Part shown: positions 23,053 through 28,190 of the stretch, one piece after another | Layout: every line of letters begins with the position of its first letter | Numbering within the stretch: position 1 is the stretch's first letter | DNA from: a virus | Strand: one strand, 5' to 3' | IMG/VR virus record: IMGVR_UViG_3300042924_001744 | Span: 1 to 29,836 of that record | Length of the DNA: 29,836 nucleotides | Translations under genes and position numbers: made by a program | Notes under the pieces: model-generated | What the model was told of the DNA's origin: nothing | Database searches by the model: none | Seen by the model: the letters and a program-made list of their open reading frames with translations, nothing else

Positions 23053-23111
23053 TATGTTTTTGCGTATAATTCTCACAAAATAAACACTTATATATGTTTT
23101 TGCGTATAATT
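23052..23111 (+). repeat. 20-bp direct repeat duplicating the spanin start
   Basis: The 20 bases at 23052-23071 recur exactly at 23092-23111, 40 bases apart. Each copy contains ATG TTT TTG CGT ATA ATT. The first opens a 9-residue frame (23054-23083, MFLRIILTK) that stops at TAA; the second is the real start of the spanin candidate. Confidence 0.9.
23054..23083 (+). CDS. 9-residue mini-cistron, duplicated spanin start
   Basis: MFLRIILTK then TAA. The first six codons equal those of the spanin gene. Most likely a by-product of the duplication; it could also act as a translated decoy that lowers spanin initiation. No independent evidence of expression. Confidence 0.3.
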   Translation: MFLRIILTK

Positions 23112-23555
23112 TTAATACTTTGCTTAACATCTTGTTCGGTCAATTACCACCTCAACAAAGCAATTAAAAAGGGTTATCGGTGCGACACAATCACGGACAC
23201 AATTCGAGTAGTTAAAGTGGATAGTTTCTTAGTAGTTAAACACGACACGACCTATTGGGAAAAAATAATAACGTCAAAAGATACTATTATAAAGTACAAG
23301 ACTTCATACATACCAAAAACACGCTACGAAATTAAATTCGATTACAAGCGATTTAACGACTCTTTGCGCACTGTTCGACAAATGTATAAGGACAGCCTGA
23401 GAAATGCGCTTAAAACGCGTGAAAATGACTTAAAAAAGGAACGTATAAGGGAAAAACGTTCACCACTAAACCAAGTAAAGAACTATTTACTGATTTCGTC
23501 CTTTATTCTCTTCCTTATTTTAATGTTTATTTTGTTACGAAAAGTCTTACTTTAG
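23094..23555 (+). CDS. Unimolecular spanin (u-spanin) candidate
   Basis: 153 residues. Seen: an N-terminal lipoprotein signal with lipobox LTSC (Cys 14), a long polar and charged centre (residues 20-128) with a Lys/Arg/Glu helix before the end, and a C-terminal membrane segment at 131-148 (YLLISSFILFLILMFILL) followed by RKVLL. An outer-membrane lipid anchor at one end and an inner-membrane helix at the other is the u-spanin plan, used to fuse the two membranes in the last lysis step. Position between holin and muramidase supports it. Alternative: an unrelated phage lipoprotein. Confidence 0.7.
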   Translation: MFLRIILILCLTSCSVNYHLNKAIKKGYRCDTITDTIRVVKVDSFLVVKHDTTYWEKIITSKDTIIKYKTSYIPKTRYEIKFDYKRFNDSLRTVRQMYKDSLRNALKTRENDLKKERIREKRSPLNQVKNYLLISSFILFLILMFILLRKVLL

Positions 23556-23567
23556 CAAAAAAACCTT

Positions 23568-24131
23568 ATGAATTTAGAAACTTATGTAAAATTTATTAAG
23601 AAGTGGGAAGGTGGGTTAAGCCTTGACCCTTCTGACTCATGCAGTGCGATGTATTGCCCGACTCCATTGAAGGGTAAAAAATACCACACTAACATGGGAA
23701 TTTGTTACAGCACTTGGGTTGGTATGTTCGGCACTACAAACGACGAGCGGTTCTTAAACATGAACTCCGAAGACTGGTTTAAGATATTCAAGAAAGGCTA
23801 TTGGGACAAGTGCAAAGGTGACGAATTCAAATGCTTTTCCGTTGGAGTCATCGTTTCGGGAATGGCTTGGGGTTCAGGTCAACACCGCGCAATCATAACA
23901 CTACAACAAGCTTTAAACAATTTAGGTAAACACGTTGCCATTGACGGCAAAATCGGACCGCAGACGTTGAAGGCTGCGAATGAGTTAAACGACCGCATCT
24001 TATTCGATGAGTTAATTAGACTTCGTGAAGCGTTCTTTATTGCAATTAGTAAGCCCGGAATGAAAAACGCAAAGTTTAGAAGAGGTTGGTTGAATAGGTT
24101 ATCCGACTATCATGAAACGTTTAGACCATGA
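23568..24131 (+). CDS. Endolysin: GH108-type muramidase with C-terminal wall-binding domain
   Basis: 187 residues. Seen: the N-terminal FIKKWEGGLSLDPSDS with the catalytic-type Glu 14 (the 'EGG' motif of GH108 N-acetylmuramidases), TNMGICYSTW and a GYWDKCKGDEF helix, then the C-terminal PG-binding_3-like part IITLQQALNNLGKHVAIDGK, IGPQTLKAANE. Length suits this family. It cleaves the glycan backbone of peptidoglycan. There is no signal peptide, so it depends on the holin. It overlaps the exonuclease start by ATGA. Confidence 0.88.
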   Translation: MNLETYVKFIKKWEGGLSLDPSDSCSAMYCPTPLKGKKYHTNMGICYSTWVGMFGTTNDERFLNMNSEDWFKIFKKGYWDKCKGDEFKCFSVGVIVSGMAWGSGQHRAIITLQQALNNLGKHVAIDGKIGPQTLKAANELNDRILFDELIRLREAFFIAISKPGMKNAKFRRGWLNRLSDYHETFRP

Positions 24132-24901
24132 CACGCAAAAGACTATTTTTCGACATTGAGACAAGCCCGAATATAGTCACAAGTTGGCGAATCGGGTATA
24201 ACCTTAACATCTCACACGATAATATAGTAAAAGAACGCGCTATTATTTGCGTGTGTTGGAAGTGGGAAGGTGAAGACAAAGTCCATGCGTTGACATGGGA
24301 CAAGAAACAAGACGACAAGACCCTACTAAAAAAGTTTATTCAGGAACTCAACAAAGCAGACGAAATAATAGGTCACAACGGAGACCGCTTCGATATTAAA
24401 TGGTTGCGTACACGCTGTATTTATCATGACATTGATATGTTTCCTACATACCGCACAATAGATACGCTTAAATACGCTAAAAGTGGGTTCTATTTTAATA
24501 GTAATAAACTCGATTATATAGCTAAGTATTTAGAAGTTGGTAGCAAGGTGGACACTGGGGGCTTCGACACGTGGAAAAAGATTATTTTCGACAAAGACCC
24601 TGAAGCTTTAAACCACATGGTGGAGTATTGCAAAAACGACGTCGTAATTTTAGAAAAGGTTTACGACAAGTTACGACCTTATTCAAAACACAAAGTCAAT
24701 TATTCTACGTTGCGAGGTGGCGAACGTTGGGAGTGTCCTAACTGCGGAACTCCTAACATACGACTAAGCAAGACCTATACAACTTCGGCGGGTACAATCA
24801 TGCACTCGTTCCTTTGTAAAGACGGATGTCGTTCAGCTTACTCAGTAAACAATAAAGTTTACATGGACTGGCTACAATACAAAATGATAAACAATATTTA
24901 G
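24128..24901 (+). CDS. DEDD-type 3'-5' exonuclease with C-terminal zinc finger
   Basis: 257 residues. Seen: Exo I FDIETSP (Asp 9, Glu 11), Exo II HNGDRFDIKWL (Asp 89), and Exo III EYCKNDVVILEKV (Asp 171, Tyr 167) of the RNase H-like DnaQ/PolB-exonuclease superfamily. A C-terminal zinc finger follows (CPNC at 203-206 and C230/C234). No polymerase domain is present, and no DNA polymerase was recognised in the window, so it may act in repair or recombination, or trim ends with the host polymerase. A terminator follows 38 bases after the stop. Confidence 0.8.
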   Translation: MTRKRLFFDIETSPNIVTSWRIGYNLNISHDNIVKERAIICVCWKWEGEDKVHALTWDKKQDDKTLLKKFIQELNKADEIIGHNGDRFDIKWLRTRCIYHDIDMFPTYRTIDTLKYAKSGFYFNSNKLDYIAKYLEVGSKVDTGGFDTWKKIIFDKDPEALNHMVEYCKNDVVILEKVYDKLRPYSKHKVNYSTLRGGERWECPNCGTPNIRLSKTYTTSAGTIMHSFLCKDGCRSAYSVNNKVYMDWLQYKMINNI

Positions 24902-24938
24902 TATATTTGCTTACTTCTTTTTTTCATGTTAGGTTTAT

Positions 24939-24971
24939 AGGGGTAATCTTCAGGGGTTACCCTTATTTTTT
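24939..24971 (+). terminator. Intrinsic terminator ending the late region
   Basis: AGGGGTAA (24939-24946) pairs with TTACCCTT (24957-24964), one G-U pair, 10-base loop, then ATTTTTT. Confidence 0.8.
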
Positions 24972-25144
24972 GCGTTAAATTTTCAGGCTATACCCTTTAC
25001 TTTAGTCTTATTCCGTCACACATTTAGCCTAATTTTGTGACAAAATGCAAATTCCTAAAAAGTTTTTTTTACTCTTAAACCGTTGCTATCATTGAGTTTC
25101 AGAAATAACCTTAAATTATTTTGTTAAAAAAGTGTGCAAAAGTA

Positions 25145-25174
25145 TTGCGTATTAAAATTAATGCAGTACATTTG
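25145..25174 (+). promoter_or_regulatory. Host-type early promoter of the replication region
   Basis: TTG at 25145-25147, 19-base spacer, TACATTTG at 25167-25174. TTGCGTATTAAAA here corresponds to TTGTGTATTAAAA at 1364, so the two early operons share a promoter design. Confidence 0.75.
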
Positions 25175-25209
25175 TAAGGTCAATAAGGCACAAACGAAAA
25201 AAACACGAT

Positions 25210-25473
25210 ATGACAACTTTAACAATTACAGACGCAAGAAACAAAGCACTAATAGGTAAAATCATTTCTTACAATGAGTTAACTAACGAGTGTACTATTG
25301 GAAAATCAAAAAAGGTATTTAGCATAGAGTTATCAATTCACCAACCTTTTAAAAGTGAAGGAAATTATAAGGTTGTAAAATGTACTTTAGAAGATATGCA
25401 AATGATAAGATTGTTTGACTTATCAAACCCAAACAGCGCAGGTATAAATATCTACAAATACACGATAAACTAA
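25210..25473 (+). CDS. Small early protein, unknown function
   Basis: 87 residues, first gene after the early promoter, hence probably among the first made. Seen: LTITDARNKALIGKIISYNE, LTNECTIGKSKKVFSIEL, VVKCTLEDMQMIRLFDLS; mixed alpha/beta without motifs. Early position would suit a host-takeover or anti-defence protein, but nothing in the sequence supports a specific role. A hairpin follows 13 bases after its stop. Confidence 0.6.
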   Translation: MTTLTITDARNKALIGKIISYNELTNECTIGKSKKVFSIELSIHQPFKSEGNYKVVKCTLEDMQMIRLFDLSNPNSAGINIYKYTIN

Positions 25474-25486
25474 AAACAAACGGGGG

Positions 25487-25505
25487 GTGCGCATCCGTAA
25501 CGCAC
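25487..25505 (+). terminator. Weak hairpin, possible attenuator
   Basis: GTGCG (25487-25491) and CGCAC (25501-25505) with a 9-base loop, followed by ATTTT. Short stem and poor T-run, so at most partial termination between the first early gene and the next. Confidence 0.4.
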
Positions 25506-25522
25506 ATTTTAAACTTAACAAC

Positions 25523-25639
25523 ATGAAAAACTTAATTACCTATTTCACACCACGCAACGCAGAAGAGCGTAACACTTTAGGCGGTCTCTTTGTCGGACTC
25601 CTTATTTTAGCAATTGTATTTTATTTTTATTCACTTTAA
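25523..25639 (+). CDS. 38-residue single-pass membrane peptide
   Basis: ATG 25523, TAA 25637-25639. A polar N-terminus (KNLITYFTPRNAEERNTLGG) is followed by the helix LFVGLLILAIVFYFYSL, which predicts a single transmembrane segment. It fills a 177-base gap. The combination of an ATG, clean frame and membrane segment makes it more likely real than chance. Confidence 0.55.
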   Translation: MKNLITYFTPRNAEERNTLGGLFVGLLILAIVFYFYSL

Positions 25640-25650
25640 TACTTTAAATC

Positions 25651-25866
25651 ATGACAGCTTACGAATTTAAACAATCAGTAATCATCGAACAAAAACACGA
25701 AAAGATTGAAGCACTTATTGAGGGCTACAAAGAAATCATGCGCCAACTTACACACTTGCAGAAGGTCTCAAAGACGGACGGTGAAAGTACGGCATATTAC
25801 ACGGCTCGTAATATAGTCGAAGAAACAATGATTGAAATAGCAGATATAAACGTAACAGATATTTAA
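25651..25866 (+). CDS. Small helical protein, unknown function
   Basis: 71 residues, all helical and charged: AYEFKQSVIIEQKHEKIEAL, EGYKEIMRQLTHLQKV, then ARNIVEETMIEIADIN. Heptad spacing suggests a coiled-coil dimer. No family recognised. Followed after 2 bases by the zinc-finger mini-protein. Confidence 0.6.
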   Translation: MTAYEFKQSVIIEQKHEKIEALIEGYKEIMRQLTHLQKVSKTDGESTAYYTARNIVEETMIEIADINVTDI

Positions 25867-25868
25867 CC

Positions 25869-26045
25869 ATGTACGAAGAAATAATAACACGATGCGAGTA
25901 TTGTCGCGGAACTGGAATGGGCGAATATGTAACCGAGTACGGACCATTTGGGTTCTCAGTAAAAGACGAATGCCACGAATGCGAAGGCGAAGGAATTAAA
26001 GTAACATTAATAGACCCTTATGAAAGTAAAGACTTTGAGTATTAA
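25869..26045 (+). CDS. 58-residue DnaJ-type zinc-finger mini-protein
   Basis: ATG 25869, TAA 26043-26045. Seen: two CxxCxGxG repeats, CEYCRGTG (residues 9-16) and CHECEGEG (35-42), the repeat unit of the DnaJ central zinc-binding region, here without J-domain or C-terminal domain. Two CxxC units suffice for one zinc site. It could act as a nucleic-acid or protein-binding zinc ribbon. Starting 2 bases after the upstream stop and overlapping the next gene by 26 bases, it fits a translated operon. Confidence 0.7.
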   Translation: MYEEIITRCEYCRGTGMGEYVTEYGPFGFSVKDECHECEGEGIKVTLIDPYESKDFEY

Positions 26046-26181
26046 AGTAGACCTCAAGACGTTTGAGGAAACGATTAAAAGACAGTTAGCCATCACCCAC
26101 GCGGACAGAAAGAAGTGGTGGACCAACTACAACGCAGACTTAGTAAATAGAATTAGTGAAATTAAAAAAGCAACGACATGA
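26020..26181 (+). CDS. 53-residue basic protein, unknown function
   Basis: ATG 26020 lies inside the zinc-finger gene; TGA at 26179-26181 overlaps the next ATG. It contains VDLKTFEETIKRQLAITHAD and KKWWTNYNADLVNRISEIKK: helical and basic. The ATGA coupling to the next gene supports it. No family recognised. Confidence 0.55.
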   Translation: MKVKTLSIKVDLKTFEETIKRQLAITHADRKKWWTNYNADLVNRISEIKKATT

Positions 26182-26384
26182 AAACACCAATTGAACAATT
26201 AATTGAAGACCTAATAAAACATGATTTAATCAAAGCGGATGGATTTACAACCACGCTAATGTTAAAGGCAAAGCAAGTTGAATACGAACAAATACTTAAT
26301 ACTCATAAATTGGCTAAATTTTTTACAAGTGGTGATGAGTATTACAATACAACCTTTAAAAAAACGAACGATGAAACGATTTAA
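26178..26384 (+). CDS. Small protein, unknown function
   Basis: 68 residues: an acidic helix PIEQLIEDLIKHDLIKADG, a basic helix MLKAKQVEYEQILNTHKLAK and a tail FKKTNDETI. Mostly helical, AT-rich codons. It overlaps the next small gene by 14 bases. Confidence 0.55.
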   Translation: MKTPIEQLIEDLIKHDLIKADGFTTTLMLKAKQVEYEQILNTHKLAKFFTSGDEYYNTTFKKTNDETI

Positions 26385-26517
26385 AGTAATTTACAAAGGC
26401 TACGCACACAAGGCTTGGACCGAGATGTACAAAATAGTGACCGCAGTAAGCAAAGAAGACGCACGAAAGAAAGCGGATTTATGGGAGGGAGTAATAATTG
26501 ATATATACGAGATATGA
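26371..26517 (+). CDS. 48-residue protein, unknown function
   Basis: Starts at ATG 26371; an upstream ATG at 26278 would overlap most of the previous gene and give an unlikely hydrophobic start, so it is rejected. Seen: KRFKVIYKGYAHKAWTEMYK, VTAVSKEDARKKADLW, ending DIYEI: a small strand-helix-strand protein. ATGA overlap with the next gene. Confidence 0.55.
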   Translation: MKRFKVIYKGYAHKAWTEMYKIVTAVSKEDARKKADLWEGVIIDIYEI

Positions 26518-26768
26518 ACAACGACCTTAAACTCATTTCTTCCATCGCGATACTTCCAGTTTTAGCCGACTTTTTAGAAGACCTAAACGAAGACAAAGCG
26601 TTCAGAACCGAAATGAAGATGGCAACGCAGAACCTCATCAATCAAATCAGAAAGCTCGATGAGCGCGTAATGAAAAACGCATCACCTGAGACATCAGAAC
26701 AACAAGTAAACATACAAATAGCATTTAGACAATGGTTAAGAACGGCACAACATACGGACGAAAAATAA
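26514..26768 (+). CDS. Small protein, unknown function
   Basis: 84 residues with a hydrophobic start (LISSIAILPVLADFLEDLNE) then charged helices (QNLINQIRKLDERVMKNA, IAFRQWLRTAQHT). Its last 37 bases overlap the DnaA-like gene in another frame. It may be an accessory of replication by context only. Confidence 0.55.
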   Translation: MNNDLKLISSIAILPVLADFLEDLNEDKAFRTEMKMATQNLINQIRKLDERVMKNASPETSEQQVNIQIAFRQWLRTAQHTDEK

Positions 26769-27175
26769 AATATATTCTCAGCAAACTACCGAAGCGGTCA
26801 TTTTACACGATGCACGAGTTCTTTTTGGTTTGTCCTTACACTCACGAAGAGTTGAAGATAGCCAACCGTTCACGAGACCGAATGCAATGGCGACAGATTG
26901 GAATGGCTTGGGCAACATTAACCGGGTTGTCTTTAAGTGAATCAGGAAAGCTATTTAACAAGGACCACGCAACGGTGATTTATTCGCAGGAAATGATTGT
27001 ACTTGCGCTCGATGGTTATCACCCACTACTTGCGGAAAAGTTAAATGAAGTGCTGGAGTGCATCGAAATCACGAATGCTCACGCAAACGACTACAATACG
27101 GCTTTAATCATTTCAGCGAGACGTATTGAAAGCCTGTTGAAAACTCGCTATAAAAGAATCAACCAAATTAAATAG
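26732..27175 (+). CDS. Stand-alone DnaA domain IV-like replication protein
   Basis: 147 residues. Residues 45-90 (NRSRDRMQWRQIGMAWATL, then TGLSLSESGKLFNKDHATVI) match the DnaA C-terminal DNA-binding domain: the R..R...R..A.....LTGLSL basic loop and helix, and GK.F.KDHATV, the DnaA-signature analogue of 'GR.F.GRDHTTV'. No AAA+ domain is present. It would bind a DnaA-box-like origin site and recruit the replisome or block host DnaA. The N-terminal 30 residues may be an accessory helix; the start could also be the inner Met at residue 27. A helicase-like gene follows downstream. Confidence 0.7.
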   Translation: MVKNGTTYGRKIKYILSKLPKRSFYTMHEFFLVCPYTHEELKIANRSRDRMQWRQIGMAWATLTGLSLSESGKLFNKDHATVIYSQEMIVLALDGYHPLLAEKLNEVLECIEITNAHANDYNTALIISARRIESLLKTRYKRINQIK

Positions 27176-27185
27176 ATACTACTTA
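27160..27185 (+). promoter_or_regulatory. Phage promoter-like motif, copy 5
   Basis: CAACCA at 27160-27165 (C for T in the first position), 14 bases, TACTTA at 27180-27185, straddling the stop of the DnaA-like gene. Unlike copies 1-4 it is 127 bases from the next gene start, behind a structured leader. Confidence 0.6.
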
Positions 27186-27189
27186 TATT

Positions 27190-27312
27190 TACAAGACAAG
27201 TTCACATCCTACATTATATGAACTTTAAAGGCGTTATTAGCCCTTGCAATGAATGACAGGTAGGATGGTCAGGATTTGTGAGGGTTTTTTGTTTAACTTA
27301 AATTTAAATGTC
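27190..27312 (+). ncRNA. Structured leader with terminator/antiterminator-like pairings
   Basis: Three helices can be drawn. (1) CATCCTAC (27205-27212) with GTAGGATG (27260-27267), eight perfect pairs. (2) A terminator: 27241-27249 with 27276-27284, nine pairs including two G-U, followed by six T (27285-27290). (3) CACATCCT (27203-27210) with AGGATTTGTG (27271-27280), with a bulge. Helix 3 takes bases from the terminator arm, so 2 and 3 exclude each other. GTTCA/TGAAC (27200-27204, 27219-27223) could add a pseudoknot. A 12-residue frame (27218-27256) lies inside. This is the layout of an attenuator or riboswitch; no known class recognised. Confidence 0.5.
27218..27256 (+). CDS. Possible 12-residue leader peptide
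   Basis: ATG 27218, TGA 27254-27256, encoding MNFKGVISPCNE. Its stop overlaps an ATG (27253) that opens in frame with the next gene 60 bases downstream. If translated it would place a ribosome over the terminator's left arm. No direct evidence. Confidence 0.3.
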   Translation: MNFKGVISPCNE

Positions 27313-27624
27313 ATGAACGACAAATTAAAAGAAACGTTTGCCAATTACGAAAATTCGGCATTTTTTATTGACTGTTGTATTGAAGGCTTGTCAAGAGCAG
27401 GAGTACGCGATAAGCAGATTAAGTGGTTTATTAATAACCATTTTCAAACTCAAAGAAGTTGGGACTATGGAGCAGTTGTGCGTAATGTGGCACACTGGAA
27501 AAATGTCAGTTTTGACAAGTTAAATAATTACGACTTTCTAAATTACAAGCAAACTATTCACACGTTGAGCAACTATAGAATAGTAGCCAAAACAATGGAA
27601 CAATATCTAAACATTGAACTATGA
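27313..27624 (+). CDS. Replication-region protein, unknown function
   Basis: 103 residues from ATG 27313. A start at 27253 adds 20 residues encoded by the leader structure and is judged unlikely. Seen: KETFANYENSAFFIDCCIEG, LSRAGVRDKQIKWFINNHFQ, YGAVVRNVAHWKNVSFDK, a helical protein with two adjacent Cys. It overlaps the next gene by ATGA and lies downstream of the attenuator-like leader, so it and the following replication genes would be the regulated cargo. Confidence 0.65.
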   Translation: MNDKLKETFANYENSAFFIDCCIEGLSRAGVRDKQIKWFINNHFQTQRSWDYGAVVRNVAHWKNVSFDKLNNYDFLNYKQTIHTLSNYRIVAKTMEQYLNIEL

Positions 27625-28190
27625 GAAAGGCTTTTAATTTTTATCGAAGTTATTACGACGTTGCTAAGGAACTTTCAAAGAAAGACCGTGAAGAATTTTT
27701 AATGGCACTACTTCAAAAGCAATTTGAGGGTATTGAGCCTAAACTGGAAGGCATGGCTAAATTTGCTTACCTTTCACAACAACACTCAATAGACTCACAA
27801 GTAGTTGGTTATGAGCAGAAAACAAAAGAAAAACTAACCCCTACCGAAGGGGGTTGCCAAGGGGGTACTGTAGGGGGTACTAAAGGGGGTTCGGTACAAG
27901 AGGAAGAGAAAGAGGAAGAGAAAGGGAAAGTAGAATACTATCGTACTATTAAACACTTAAAATTAACGGAGGAAGAATTTACGTCGTTAAGTGCTGATTT
28001 TAGTAAACAACAAATTGACGATGTACTCGACCAAATTGAAAACTATAAAGACAATAAAAAATATGTATCGTTATATTTGACGGCTAAAAATTGGTTAAAA
28101 AAGGAGTCCAAAAAGCAAGACACGAAAGTAAGTACCGACCCGTTAGTAATAGAAATGGAACGTCAATTTAAAATGTATGGTCTTAAGTAA
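27621..28190 (+). CDS. DUF6291-like replication protein with Gly-rich linker
   Basis: 189 residues in two domains. Residues 1-75 (AFNFYRSYYDVAKELSKKDR, EFLMALLQKQFEGIEPKLEG, AYLSQQHSIDSQVVGYEQK) fit the DUF6291-like N-domain of phage replication proteins. Residues 76-92 are four xGGx units (GGCQ, GGTV, GGTK, GGSV), then an EEEKEEEK acidic run. Residues 105-185 form a DnaD/helicase-loader-like helical end (LKLTEEEFTSLSADFSKQQI, VSLYLTAKNWLKKESKK). Probably loads the helicase downstream. The linker codons form the G-quadruplex motif. It overlaps the ATPase gene by 14 bases. Confidence 0.65.
   Translation: MRKAFNFYRSYYDVAKELSKKDREEFLMALLQKQFEGIEPKLEGMAKFAYLSQQHSIDSQVVGYEQKTKEKLTPTEGGCQGGTVGGTKGGSVQEEEKEEEKGKVEYYRTIKHLKLTEEEFTSLSADFSKQQIDDVLDQIENYKDNKKYVSLYLTAKNWLKKESKKQDTKVSTDPLVIEMERQFKMYGLK
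27842..27896 (+). repeat. G-quadruplex motif closed by an inverted repeat
   Basis: Four GGGGG runs (27849-27853, 27861-27865, 27873-27877, 27885-27889) with loops of exactly 7 bases, flanked without gap by TACCGAA (27842-27848) and TTCGGTA (27890-27896), a perfect 7-bp inverted repeat. G-rich strand is the coding strand. It also encodes the xGGx linker. Confidence 0.8.

Larger units (their letters stand above)
24902..25209 (+). other. 308-base intergenic regulatory region
   Basis: No gene. It holds a terminator (24939-24971), an inverted repeat GTCACA/TGTGAC (25015-25020 and 25036-25041, 15 bases apart), a T-rich tract near 25062-25070 and the promoter at 25145-25174. A stray TATATTTG at about 24902 lacks a -33 box. 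Confidence 0.7.

Noticed and set aside
24900-24910. TATATTTG after the exonuclease stop as a further host-type promoter
   Set aside because: No TTTG or TTG at the required 17-23 base distance, and a terminator follows within 40 bases.
27253-27312. N-terminal extension of the 103-residue protein by 20 residues from ATG 27253
   Set aside because: The added sequence is encoded by the terminator-like structure and T-run, an unlikely coding context. It is kept only as an alternative.
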